A stretch of 64,000 nt of DNA from contig JARUHJ010000001.1 of assembly GCA_029667085.1 (NCBI GenBank), positions 310,001-374,000 on the forward strand. The letters are read 5' to 3'. Origin of the DNA: Deltaproteobacteria bacterium IMCC39524. Lineage in GTDB: Bacteria > Desulfobacterota > Desulfuromonadia > Desulfuromonadales > BM103. How positions within the stretch are numbered: position 1 is the stretch's first letter; each line of letters begins with the position of its first letter. The translations under genes were made by a program, and so were the position numbers. A model generated the notes under the pieces. The model searched no databases. It saw only the letters and a program-made list of their open reading frames with translations, and was not told the DNA's origin. Below are positions 15,336-23,613 of this stretch, one piece after another.

Positions 15336-16139
15336 ATGTTTCTCTTTTTGTTTAAGAAGGTTAAGGTCTCTCTCTTAATGTTGTGTGTCACCTTGTCTTT
15401 TGCCTTGGCTTCTTATGCCGAGGTTGTCAAACTGGGCTCCTGGAACGAATCCACCCTCGCGCAAATCATTTTTTCTTCGCAGCAGACAGATAGGCCTGGC
15501 GACGTTATCGTTGCACTCTCCGGTCATTTCAAAGACTCCCCGTATGCTGAGAATACCTTGTTGGGCGGTCCCAACGACCCTGAAGAGTTTGTTCTTAACC
15601 TCTCTGAATTCGATTGCTTCACCTTTCTTGACGTCGTTGAGTCTTTACGTCGTTCTTCGAACTACGAAGAATTTGCCGACAACCTAAAAGCTGTTCGCTA
15701 CTTTGATGGCACGGTGTCCTACGAAAAACGCAGACATTTTTTTAGCGATTGGGTTGTCGGTGATGCTCTGATTGAGGATGTTACTGTCTTGGTTGCTAAA
15801 GGGCAAGCTGTGTCCGTTAATAAACGCCTCAATCAAAAAGACGATGGCTCTCTCTGGTTGGCTGGTCTTGACGTTGTGCCACGGCAGGTTGACTACCTCC
15901 CGACCTTGAGCGTCGATAAGGAGGTCCTTTCTCTGCTGCATTCCGGAGACTATATTGGCATATACAGCCCCCTTGGTGGTCTTGATGTCAGCCATACCGG
16001 GATCATCGTCAAGGGTGAGGGACGAACCTTCATCCGTCATGCCTCTTCACGCAGTGAAACAGGCCGGGTGGTTGACGAAGACTTACTTCAATACCTGCAG
16101 GGTAAGCCTGGCCTGATTGTGTACCGCGTTAAGCCATGA
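15336..16139 (+). CDS. DUF1460 family exported putative amidase
   Basis: A signal peptide (residues 1-28, ending SYAEV) is followed by a DUF1460 domain. This family has an NlpC/P60-like cysteine peptidase fold and is annotated as N-acetylmuramoyl-alanine amidase-like. The conserved cysteine lies in LSEFDCFTFLDVVES and the histidine in LDVSHTGIIVKG, followed by FIRHASS, matching the expected order Cys then His. It should act in the periplasm on murein or an amide-linked cell-wall fragment. The start at 15336 has GGAG six bases upstream. Its last four bases (ATGA) overlap the start of the downstream EamA gene, so the two are translationally coupled. Confidence 0.87.
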   Translation: MFLFLFKKVKVSLLMLCVTLSFALASYAEVVKLGSWNESTLAQIIFSSQQTDRPGDVIVALSGHFKDSPYAENTLLGGPNDPEEFVLNLSEFDCFTFLDVVESLRRSSNYEEFADNLKAVRYFDGTVSYEKRRHFFSDWVVGDALIEDVTVLVAKGQAVSVNKRLNQKDDGSLWLAGLDVVPRQVDYLPTLSVDKEVLSLLHSGDYIGIYSPLGGLDVSHTGIIVKGEGRTFIRHASSRSETGRVVDEDLLQYLQGKPGLIVYRVKP

Positions 16140-17038
16140 CACGGATCAAAGACCGTCCATACCTGCTTTTAACACTGGCCGTCCTCTTCTGGGCCGGGAA
16201 CTTTATCCTGGGAAGAGCCTTTCATACGGAGATCCCGCCCATCGCACTGGCTTTCTGGCGCTGGGTTGGTGCCGCAATACTTGTCACCTGGCCAGCGCTG
16301 CCTCATTTACGGCGTGATCGTCAAGCTTTGCTCAATGCATGGCCTGCTGTCCTTCTTCTTTCTCTCCTTGGCATAGCTGCTTTCAACACACTCGCATACA
16401 GCGGTCTGCAATACACCCAGGCCATCAATGCTTTTCTGCTGCAATCAATGATGCCGGTCCTGATTGTGCTCTTTTCCTTTTTGATTTTCCGCGAGAAGGT
16501 TACGCGCCTGCAAAGTCTTGGTATCCTGGTTTCGCTCTGTGGGGCCGTATTGATCACCGCACGTGGCGATTTTGAAAGACTGCAATCTTTATCTTTTAAT
16601 CGTGGCGACCTTTTGGTCTTTGCCGCAATTGCATGCTATGCAGGCTATTCGGTCATGTTGCGTAAACGGCCACATGCGCATCCCCTGGCTTTTATTGCGA
16701 CGACCTTCTGGCTTGGCTCTATTTTTCTTGTTCCCCTCTACCTCTGGGAGGCCTTAACCGTATCCAGTATGGAGCTCAACCCATCAACACTGTTGGTGCT
16801 CGCTTACGTCATGGTTTTTCCTTCAATCGTTTCTTACCTTTGCTTCAATCGTGGGGTTGAACTGGTCGGGGCCAATCGTGCTGGCCTCTTTATCCATCTG
16901 ATGCCCGTGTTCGGCGGGTTGATGGCTGTTGTTTTTCTCGGTGAAGCCTTCGGCTGGTATCACGGGGTCGGAGTTGTTCTGATTGGACTGGGTATCTACC
17001 TGGCAACTCGCAAGAAAGCCTCTGGCGTCGCCAATTAA
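16136..17038 (+). CDS. EamA/DMT superfamily transporter, 300 aa
   Basis: About ten hydrophobic helices make two repeated EamA domains. The N terminus (LLTLAVLFWAGNFILGRAFH) has the family's W-x-G-N-F motif, and FSFLIFREKVTRLQSLGI ends the first repeat in the usual place. RhaT/EamA exporters move small metabolites or amino acids across the inner membrane; the substrate is unknown. Translation is probably coupled to the upstream DUF1460 gene through an ATGA overlap. A second, more distant EamA gene is at 60004. The C terminus is short and basic (RKKASG). Confidence 0.9.
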   Translation: MTRIKDRPYLLLTLAVLFWAGNFILGRAFHTEIPPIALAFWRWVGAAILVTWPALPHLRRDRQALLNAWPAVLLLSLLGIAAFNTLAYSGLQYTQAINAFLLQSMMPVLIVLFSFLIFREKVTRLQSLGILVSLCGAVLITARGDFERLQSLSFNRGDLLVFAAIACYAGYSVMLRKRPHAHPLAFIATTFWLGSIFLVPLYLWEALTVSSMELNPSTLLVLAYVMVFPSIVSYLCFNRGVELVGANRAGLFIHLMPVFGGLMAVVFLGEAFGWYHGVGVVLIGLGIYLATRKKASGVAN

Positions 17039-17143
17039 CGCAGTAGCAGAGAGAAAACCAATGCATTCTGGCTTTGAAACTTGTATAAATATGGAATCTT
17101 TTTCTGCGATTAATTTATCCACCTTTAAATAGCAAGGGTTCTT

Positions 17144-17515
17144 ATGAAGAAACACGATACGATTTTGATGTATGGCTTATCCGGGATCAGCATCCTCAGC
17201 TCTTTCCTCTTCATCATGTATGGCATGAACATCATCCTGTCTGACACAGCTGCTCACGGTTTGATGGTGTTTGCCTATGTTACGACAGCCTATGGCCTCG
17301 CCAATGTGACTATTCTAAGCCTTGCGTGGAGTACCCGGGAGAAATGGGCCAGCACAGCGAACAAGTTTATCGCTCTTTGCTACCTGGGTGTCTTCGTCAT
17401 GGATATGCTCAATAAAGGCATGAAGAGTCACCTCGGCGCTGTCGGTATCCTGGTTGTCGCAGTCATCCTGCTTGCAAACTGGTTCGCAGTCACAAAAGTC
17501 ATTGAACGTGACTGA
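17144..17515 (+). CDS. Four-helix small membrane protein, 123 aa
   Basis: No family recognised. Four hydrophobic helices are visible (roughly residues 8-30, 39-60, 70-90 and 97-117) with short loops; charged residues such as STREKWAS lie between helices 2 and 3. The layout resembles small DoxX- or DUF-type inner-membrane proteins. It has its own start about 100 bases after the EamA gene and precedes the ornithine cyclodeaminase gene. No ribosome site stronger than AAGGG (about eight bases before the ATG at 17144) is present. Confidence 0.65.
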   Translation: MKKHDTILMYGLSGISILSSFLFIMYGMNIILSDTAAHGLMVFAYVTTAYGLANVTILSLAWSTREKWASTANKFIALCYLGVFVMDMLNKGMKSHLGAVGILVVAVILLANWFAVTKVIERD

Positions 17516-17554
17516 GTGCGGGCTGTTTTATCTGTCTTCTCGTTAGCGTCCCGC

Positions 17555-17585
17555 TTGACATTCCCTGTTCGCTTGAGAATATGAA
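17555..17585 (+). promoter_or_regulatory. Possible sigma-70 promoter for the arginine-catabolic pair
   Basis: TTGACA (17555-17560) is a perfect -35; the best -10 is TATGAA (17580-17585) with a 19-base spacer, which is long. It lies 41 bases upstream of the ornithine cyclodeaminase start. Confidence 0.35.
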
Positions 17586-17625
17586 GTAAAGCTCGTTTTA
17601 TGCTTTCTCTAAGGAGATTCCTGTT

Positions 17626-18717
17626 ATGTCCGTTATTCCTGGTTACAATCCTCCTGATTTTACCGCGCCACACCTGGTTAACGCTCCTGTTGTTTCGGTT
17701 GAGGTTGTGCCGGCTGACGGAGTCGTGCCTAGAAATTTTCATGGCACGTCAAATCATCCTGAGTATGTTCACCTGGGTGACGGGCACTGGGTGCTTGCTC
17801 CGGAAAGCCGAATGGATGCGGTGATGGTTCTGGATGGGATGTCTGTCGATGTCGTCGAGGCTCGTCGGGTTCGCAAGGGCGATCAGGTGGTCGTTGGACG
17901 GACTGAACATGGAGAAGAGGGCATTTACGTTCATGTTGAGGGTTTTCAGCCCCCAGCTAAAGAAAGTGCAGATAAGTTCACCTTTCGTACCCGCGGCACA
18001 CGAGAGACGCCTTTCTCCCGCCATTATGACAACCTGTACGACGTCCTTCGTCATGACCGTGACCATGGTCACATCGTCTGGGTCCTCGGACCTGCTGTTG
18101 CATTCGACAAGGACAGCCGTGATGCCATGCAGGGCCTCGTCGAAAATGGTTACTGTCACGGACTCCTGGCGGGCAACGCTCTGGCCACTCACGACCTCGA
18201 GGCGGCTTTTTTTCAGACCGGACTGGGGCAGGACATTTATTCCCAAACGCTGAGGCCTCTTGGTCATTACAACCATCTCGATATCATCAATGAAGTGCGC
18301 AGTCGTGGTTCGATTCCCAAAACCATTGAAGACCTGGGCTTAAAAGACGGCATCATCTATGCTTGTGAAAAGCATGATGTGCCTTATGTGTTGGCAGGCT
18401 CCATTCGCGATGATGGCCCTCTCCCTGAGGTGATCTCAGACGTTTACAAGGCACAGGACGCCATGCGTGAGCACGCCCGAAAAGCGACCACGGTGGTCGC
18501 TCTCGCGACGCAACTTCATTCGATCGCTTTCGGTAATATGGTTCCAAGTTACCGTGTCGCTGAAGATGGTCATGTGCGCCCGGTGTTCTTCTATATCGTT
18601 GATATGTCGGAGTTCAGTGCCGATAAACTGGCAAACCGCGGCTCTGCGCAGGCCGTTGCAATATTGACCAATGCGCAGGATTTCATGGTCAACCTGTGGA
18701 ACAATCTTAAAGAGTGA
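17626..18717 (+). CDS. LOR/SDH-type ornithine cyclodeaminase (TIGR00300 family)
   Basis: The chain matches the TIGR00300/LOR-SDH-like family. It has an N-terminal domain with FHGTSNHPEYVHLGDGHWVL near residues 43-62 and MDAVMVLDG near 71, a KGDQVVVG strand, then a Rossmann-like domain with GHIVWVLGPAVAFD and the LLAGNALATHDLEAAFFQT signature. Members include the archaeal-type ornithine cyclodeaminase and the C-terminal domain of cyanobacterial AgrE/ArgZ, which convert ornithine to proline plus ammonia with NAD. That fits the arginase gene 18 bases downstream: arginine to ornithine plus urea, then ornithine to proline. Cytoplasmic; 363 residues. The family call is solid; the exact reaction is inferred from context. 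Confidence 0.85.
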   Translation: MSVIPGYNPPDFTAPHLVNAPVVSVEVVPADGVVPRNFHGTSNHPEYVHLGDGHWVLAPESRMDAVMVLDGMSVDVVEARRVRKGDQVVVGRTEHGEEGIYVHVEGFQPPAKESADKFTFRTRGTRETPFSRHYDNLYDVLRHDRDHGHIVWVLGPAVAFDKDSRDAMQGLVENGYCHGLLAGNALATHDLEAAFFQTGLGQDIYSQTLRPLGHYNHLDIINEVRSRGSIPKTIEDLGLKDGIIYACEKHDVPYVLAGSIRDDGPLPEVISDVYKAQDAMREHARKATTVVALATQLHSIAFGNMVPSYRVAEDGHVRPVFFYIVDMSEFSADKLANRGSAQAVAILTNAQDFMVNLWNNLKE

Positions 18718-18735
18718 AGCAGGTGGGGTGAGCTT

Positions 18736-19626
18736 ATGAAAAAGGCCGTGCAGATTATTGGTGTTCCCGTCGATCTGGGCCAGTCGCATCGCGGTGTCGA
18801 TATGGGGCCTGGAGCTTTACGCTACGCTGGGCTCGCTGCCCGACTGGAAAAGCTTGGTTACGAAGTCCACGACTCGGGCAACCTCAAGGTCCCGGTTCGT
18901 GAATCACTCAATCACGAACGTCAGAGCAACTATCTCCCCTCTATGCGACAAATTTGCGAGGAGGCCTGTGCCGCAGGCCAGCAGGCTGTTGCCAATGGTT
19001 ATATTCCTATCTTTCTTGGTGGAGACCATTCAATCGCGGTTGGTACCATCTCCGGTGTTACACAGGAGGAACCCTGCGGTGTCCTCTGGGTTGACGCTCA
19101 TGGCGACTTCAACACCATGGCGACCTCAAGCTCTGGCAACATCCATGGCATGTCCCTGGCGTTATTGTTTGGTCATGGTTACCCGGATCTTGTCGATATC
19201 GGTCGGCCTGGTGCGAGCCTCTTGGCGGAAGATGTTGTCATGATCGGTGTTCGCGACCTTGATGCAAAAGAGCGTGATAATCTGCGTGAGAGCGGCATTA
19301 CTGTCTATACGATGCGAGATATTGATGAACGGGGCATGTGGAAAGTTGCCGGTGAAGCTCTTGAACGCTTGAGCCACCGCAAGCGTTTGCATGTCAGCCT
19401 GGACATTGACGCGCTGGACCCACAGGCGTCACCCGGCGCCGGAACCCTGGTGCCCGGAGGTTTGACCTATCGCGAGGCCCAACTGTTGATGGAGCTGGTG
19501 GCAGACACCCGACGCCTGAGTTCTCTCGACATCGTCGAGATTAACCCTATTCTTGACACCCACAACAAAACAGCTATTTGTGCAGTTGAATTGACGGCCT
19601 CCCTCTTTGGTAAGCAGATTATCTGA
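18736..19626 (+). CDS. rocF: Arginase, RocF type
   Basis: The ureohydrolase manganese ligands are all present: GGDHS with H98, DAHGDFN with D120, H122 and D124, and SLDIDALDP with D223 and D225. The N terminus (IIGVPVDLGQSHRGVDMGPG) is arginase-like rather than agmatinase-like, and the length of 296 is typical of RocF. Reaction: L-arginine plus water to ornithine plus urea, in the cytoplasm. It lies 18 bases behind an ornithine cyclodeaminase and surely shares its transcript, making a two-step arginine-to-proline route. An AGGTGGGG ribosome site precedes ATG 18736. Agmatinase remains a less likely alternative. Confidence 0.9.
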   Translation: MKKAVQIIGVPVDLGQSHRGVDMGPGALRYAGLAARLEKLGYEVHDSGNLKVPVRESLNHERQSNYLPSMRQICEEACAAGQQAVANGYIPIFLGGDHSIAVGTISGVTQEEPCGVLWVDAHGDFNTMATSSSGNIHGMSLALLFGHGYPDLVDIGRPGASLLAEDVVMIGVRDLDAKERDNLRESGITVYTMRDIDERGMWKVAGEALERLSHRKRLHVSLDIDALDPQASPGAGTLVPGGLTYREAQLLMELVADTRRLSSLDIVEINPILDTHNKTAICAVELTASLFGKQII

Positions 19627-19633
19627 TCTGTTT

Positions 19634-20290
19634 TTACGCCAGAGGAATGACGTAGAAAAGCACCGCGAAGAAGTGCAGGATGCTGCCCAGCAAGACAAAG
19701 CCGTGCCAGATGGCATGATGGTAACGCAAACTTTTCCAGAGATAGAAAATCACTCCAGATGTGTAAGCCAATCCACCTGATAAAAGTAAGATCAGCCCCC
19801 CTGTGGCAACGGAGTCGAGCATCGGCTTGATTGCGATGACAACCACCCAGCCCATGCCGATATAGAGCGACAGGGAGATGCCCTGCCAGCGCCGCAAGAG
19901 CGACACCTGGAAAAGTACGCCTAGCAAGGCCAGTGACCAGACGATACCGAAGAGAGACCAGCCCCAAACTCCACGCAGGTTGACAAGCATGAAGGGTGTA
20001 TAGGTTCCCGCGATCAGTAGGAATATGGCGGAATGGTCGAGAACTCGCATGATGCTTTTTGCACGGGGAATCTGGATGCTGTGATAAAGGGTGGAGAATG
20101 CGTACTGTAGAATTAAGGTCGTCGCAAAGATAGTGCAACTGACCAGGTGCCAGGTGTTGCCAAATCGACTGGCGAAGTTAATGAGTACGGCCATGCCAGT
20201 AATCGCAAGCAGTAGCCCGAAACCATGGGTAATACTATTGGCTATCTCTTCACCAACGCTGTAGCGAGGGATGTCTTGTTCGGTTCGCAT
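19634..20290 (-). CDS. Hemolysin III family (TrhA/YqfA-like) membrane protein
   Basis: Seven hydrophobic helices in 218 residues with the PAQR/hemolysin III signature: EEIANSITHGFGLLLAITG near residue 13, STLYHSI followed by LDHSAIFLLIAGTYTPFML, and HAIWHGFVLLGSILHFFAV near the C terminus. These histidines and Asp form the buried metal site typical of the superfamily. E. coli YqfA/TrhA influences membrane energetics and fatty-acid metabolism; true haemolysis is doubtful. The gene converges on arginase with only seven bases between the stops. Monocistronic. Confidence 0.92.
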   Translation of the reverse strand: MRTEQDIPRYSVGEEIANSITHGFGLLLAITGMAVLINFASRFGNTWHLVSCTIFATTLILQYAFSTLYHSIQIPRAKSIMRVLDHSAIFLLIAGTYTPFMLVNLRGVWGWSLFGIVWSLALLGVLFQVSLLRRWQGISLSLYIGMGWVVVIAIKPMLDSVATGGLILLLSGGLAYTSGVIFYLWKSLRYHHAIWHGFVLLGSILHFFAVLFYVIPLA

Positions 20291-20566
20291 TATTCGTCTC
20301 CACTATCTTTGCGGGCACAATGCTGATCCTATGGTTTTTATTATGCCTTGAACCCAACAGGCAGAAGGTAAAACTTTTGTAACGACAATTAACGTGGTGA
20401 CGGTTTGTATTGTCATTGAACCATTAAGACAATTTACCAAATAAATTCATGTTGTTTTAACTTTCCGTGGTAATTTTGTCTGAGCTTTTCACTGCGCTAC
20501 CGTGACTCTGCATTGAATGTTTTTTTCCAAGTTTTTTATCAGTATGCCTATTGAGGAGAATGACTT

Positions 20567-21523
20567 TTGGCAGGAACCAGTTTACTCACCCTGATAGATG
20601 ATATCGCGAGCCTTCTTGATGACATCGCCCTGATGACCAAGGTTGCGGCCAAAAAAACCGCTGGAGTGCTTGGTGATGATCTGGCGCTGAACGCGGAGCA
20701 GGTGAGCGGAGTTCGTGCCGAGCGCGAGCTTCCTGTTGTGTGGGCTGTTGCAAAAGGGTCGTTTAAGAACAAGCTGATTCTCGTTCCCGCAGCCCTTTTG
20801 CTGAGCGTATTCATGTCATGGGTTATCACCCCGTTGCTGATGCTCGGGGGAGCTTTTTTGTGCTTTGAAGGTTTTGAGAAGGTTGCCCATAGTCTTTTGC
20901 ACCGCAAGGAGGAGAAGGGGCAGAGGAGGGCTGAGAGAATTAAGGTCTTGGCCGATCCAAAGGCGGATGTGGTCGGGCTTGAACGCAAAAAAATCAAAGG
21001 TGCTATCAGAACAGATTTCATCCTCTCAACTGAGATTATTGTTATAGTTCTCGGAACTGTTCAGGACTCTCCCATGGTAATTCAGATCGCCGTGGTCTCA
21101 GGAATGGCCCTGCTTATAACAGTCGGTGTCTATTCGCTTGTTGCGGGCATCGTCAAGATTGATGATGTTGGTCTGTATCTTGTCAAGGTCCCTGAGCCTG
21201 ACGCATGGGGAAGGGTGCGCCGAAAGATCGGCGCTGGTCTGTTAAGTCTTGCTCCACTGTTGATGAAAACCCTCTCGGTTGTAGGTACGGCCGCGATGTT
21301 CCTGGTTGGCGGCGGTATCTTGATGCATGGACTTCCCGGCACGCATGAACTAACGCACCATTTGGTGGGGCCATTTCGGAGCATCCCCTTCGTTGGAGAT
21401 GTCGCATCTGCAATGATGCCGACCCTCATGAACGCTATTGTCGGTGTCCTCGCCGGTGGCCTTTTGGTGGGTATGGCAACGATGGGAAAAAGTTTCCTCG
21501 TAAAGCTGAAAGTGACCTCCTAG
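20567..21523 (+). CDS. DUF808 (YedI-like) membrane protein
   Basis: The N terminus (MAGTSLLTLIDDIASLLDDI) and the following AKKTAGVLGDDLALNAEQVS are nearly the same as E. coli YedI, a DUF808 inner-membrane protein of unknown function. Hydrophobic helices lie near residues 70-100, 150-190, 225-250 and 290-312. The match fixes the start at a TTG (20567) with GGAGAA six bases upstream; there is no ATG in frame near it. 318 residues, monocistronic. Confidence 0.9.
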   Translation: MAGTSLLTLIDDIASLLDDIALMTKVAAKKTAGVLGDDLALNAEQVSGVRAERELPVVWAVAKGSFKNKLILVPAALLLSVFMSWVITPLLMLGGAFLCFEGFEKVAHSLLHRKEEKGQRRAERIKVLADPKADVVGLERKKIKGAIRTDFILSTEIIVIVLGTVQDSPMVIQIAVVSGMALLITVGVYSLVAGIVKIDDVGLYLVKVPEPDAWGRVRRKIGAGLLSLAPLLMKTLSVVGTAAMFLVGGGILMHGLPGTHELTHHLVGPFRSIPFVGDVASAMMPTLMNAIVGVLAGGLLVGMATMGKSFLVKLKVTS

Positions 21524-21602
21524 CCTTTTTTTAATGATATCGAGTGGTGTTTTTTTGAAATTGCTGTTGTGGATTGATGCTGACACCAGCCCCTAGCCCC
21601 AG

Positions 21603-21986
21603 TCACTCCTCCTCAGACCTTAACTTATCTTTCTTGGGGAGAGGGCGCTTGTTCCCATCGCTGTCGACCTGCGCGAAGGTGATGGTGGTTGAGAAGACGT
21701 CGGTCTCTGATGAGGAGCCCGGAGCATCAGCGAAGACATCGACGGTGTACTGGACGGATGACTGGCCGCGTTTAATCGGTTGGATGTTAAAGCGCAGGAT
21801 CGAGCCGTTGGCTACCGGCCTGCGGAAGCTGATCTGGTCCATGCCGACCGTGACGAGAGGGCAGCCAGGGAAATCGAGGGAGGCGACCAGCCAGGCGTAT
21901 TCATCAACCCACTGTAAGAGTGCTCCGCCAAAAAGAAATCCGTAGTGGTTGAGATGTTCCTGACGGACAATTGCGTAGTTGTTCAT
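21603..21986 (-). CDS. Acyl-CoA thioesterase, hotdog fold
   Basis: A single hotdog domain of 127 residues with the YciA/BACH pattern: H-x-N-x-x-G-x-x-F-G-G-x-L (HLNHYGFLFGGALLQWVDE, residues 11-29), then VTVGMDQISFRRPV near residue 46 and TTITFAQVD at the last strand. The conserved Asn/Asp and the GG turn support thioesterase activity toward an acyl-CoA. Cytoplasmic. It lies 23 bases downstream of a response regulator gene on the same strand and may be cotranscribed with it. The acyl substrate is unknown. Confidence 0.85.
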   Translation of the reverse strand: MNNYAIVRQEHLNHYGFLFGGALLQWVDEYAWLVASLDFPGCPLVTVGMDQISFRRPVANGSILRFNIQPIKRGQSSVQYTVDVFADAPGSSSETDVFSTTITFAQVDSDGNKRPLPKKDKLRSEEE

Positions 21987-22009
21987 AGGTTACTTTCGAT
22001 GCGGTGGGG

Positions 22010-22423
22010 CTATTCGGAAAATGCTTCGATCCGGGCTTGGCATTGTTCGATCCATTCGAACATCTCTTTCATCTCAAATGGCTTGCGCATGTAATGAATT
22101 CCCAACTCATTTAACTCATTCATGTAGTGAATTGTCAGGTAGCCGCTGATAATGGCAACGTTGCCCTTGGCAAGAGGCCAGCAGCCAGAAGCCTTGAGTT
22201 TTTTACAGAACTCGATCCCTTCAATTTTTGGCATTACGATATCCGCAATCAGGACGTCGGCACAGGGCTCGCCCTCTGGGCAGGGGCAGTTCAGTTGGTT
22301 GAAATATTTAAACTCAGTCGGGTCTGCGAGAGCTGTCACTTCATGCCCTTTACTCTCGAGTGCAGTTTTAAGCATGTTGCGGATGTTCTCATCATCATCA
22401 AAAACCAGAATCTTTAATTTCAT
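22010..22423 (-). CDS. Single-domain response regulator with a Cys-rich insert
   Basis: A stand-alone receiver domain (137 residues) with the acidic pair D9/D10, phosphoacceptor D61 in LIADIVMP, the switch Ser/Thr in VAIISGY and the Lys in YMRKPFEMKE. There is no output domain, as in CheY-type proteins. Between helix 1 and strand 3 it has an unusual CPCPEGEPC insert just before the phosphorylation strand; I recall similar inserts in some Desulfuromonadales regulators, but their role is unknown. The ATG at 22423 has GAGGGA five bases upstream. It is probably cotranscribed with the thioesterase gene. The cognate kinase is not beside it. Confidence 0.85.
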   Translation of the reverse strand: MKLKILVFDDDENIRNMLKTALESKGHEVTALADPTEFKYFNQLNCPCPEGEPCADVLIADIVMPKIEGIEFCKKLKASGCWPLAKGNVAIISGYLTIHYMNELNELGIHYMRKPFEMKEMFEWIEQCQARIEAFSE

Positions 22424-22501
22424 TTCGTCCCTCGTAATATCAGATTGCTTGAAGCGAAGCACTATTCTACCATAAAATATCAGGTGTGGAAGTTGTAGAG
22501 T

Positions 22502-23425
22502 TCAGACCCAACACTTATCCGTCAGACTGCCATCTGTTAACGTTGTTGGTTTTCTCCACATGTATTTTATGACTTCGCGTACGTCTTTGATGCTTTTTTC
22601 TTCTCCGCGGCCTGCCATCCATCCGAGACAAAGGGGAATCTCTCCCCAACCATTACTCCAGATCGAGACCTGTCCATTCTCTGCCAGAGCGCGGGCTTCG
22701 TCGTCGCGCATGATGGCGACACCCTGTCCGGCAGCGACAAGTTCACGCACGATCTGCTCGTCGACAGCGGTGACCGATTGGTTGGGCAGGGTGCGATAAT
22801 CCTGGATCTTGTCCTGCAGGAGCTTGAAAAAGGGGAAGTTGTTATCAACCCAGATCCAGGGTAGTTCTGCAACCTCTGGCCAATCCAGATCTTTTCCTTC
22901 CCGGTTGAACTTGTTGGGGATGACGACACATGTTCGTACCTGCTTGATTATAAGCGAATCAATGTCTGTGTTCTGGTTCTCACCATAGAAAAACCCGAGA
23001 TCGATTTGACCGTGGCGTAGCTTCTGTGGAGTGTCTGCTGACTGGCAGAGATGAAAGATGACGTTTGTGTCCTTGTGCAGCAAATTCAGACGCTGATTCG
23101 TGGCGCTGATCCTGAGAAAGCCAGGATCAGTGTTAAGACCGATTGAGATGGTAGCCGTGATGCCGCGAGACATCGCCTCTGCTCGTTGCTGTAACTGGCC
23201 AGCAGCTTCGAGAACGTCCTGGGCATGAGTCATCAGGATGCGACCCTGGTCTGTAAGCGCCATCCCCCTTGACGTTCTCGAGAAGAGGGGAACTCCGAGC
23301 TCCTCTTCGAGCAGCTTGATCTGGCTGGAGAGTGCAGACTGGCTCAAGTGCAGAGTCTCAGCAGCACGGGTCAGGTTCTTTTCGTGGGCGATGGTCAAGA
23401 AGGACTTCAATTGGTAAAGCTCCAT
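22502..23425 (-). CDS. LysR family transcriptional regulator
   Basis: An N-terminal winged helix-turn-helix (residues 1-60: MELYQLKSFLTIAHEKNLTR, AAETLHLSQSALSSQIKLLE) is followed by a PBP2-like effector domain to residue 307. It is divergent from an MFS transporter gene, and a perfect LysR-type palindrome (CGTTCGAT-TTT-ATCGAACG) lies 12 bases upstream of its start codon, so it likely represses itself and controls the transporter. The effector is unknown. Confidence 0.92.
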   Translation of the reverse strand: MELYQLKSFLTIAHEKNLTRAAETLHLSQSALSSQIKLLEEELGVPLFSRTSRGMALTDQGRILMTHAQDVLEAAGQLQQRAEAMSRGITATISIGLNTDPGFLRISATNQRLNLLHKDTNVIFHLCQSADTPQKLRHGQIDLGFFYGENQNTDIDSLIIKQVRTCVVIPNKFNREGKDLDWPEVAELPWIWVDNNFPFFKLLQDKIQDYRTLPNQSVTAVDEQIVRELVAAGQGVAIMRDDEARALAENGQVSIWSNGWGEIPLCLGWMAGRGEEKSIKDVREVIKYMWRKPTTLTDGSLTDKCWV

Positions 23426-23436
23426 AAAAACTCCTT

Positions 23437-23455
23437 CGTTCGATTTTATCGAACG
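23437..23455. promoter_or_regulatory. LysR-type operator palindrome
   Basis: CGTTCGAT (23437-23444) and ATCGAACG (23448-23455) form a perfect palindrome with a three-base centre. It contains a T-N11-A LysR box and lies in the divergent lysR/MFS region, 12 bases from the lysR start. Confidence 0.65.
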
Positions 23456-23562
23456 CTAACCTCTGAAAGTTCTATTGGATCTTCAGGATATTATCAAGTA
23501 ATAAAGCACAAACAGAGCTTTGTTGGTTGCGTTTCTATTTCCTTTTCAAGTTCGATATTATT

Positions 23563-23568
23563 TATAAT
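23563..23568 (+). promoter_or_regulatory. Candidate -10 box for the MFS gene
   Basis: A perfect TATAAT lies 46 bases before the chosen MFS start codon. No good -35 hexamer sits at 16-18 bases upstream, as would be expected for an activator-dependent promoter under the divergent LysR regulator. Confidence 0.4.
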
Positions 23569-23613
23569 GCTGATGACATTCTGGTCAGCATGTTTTTCGT
23601 GGAGCCGCCGTTT

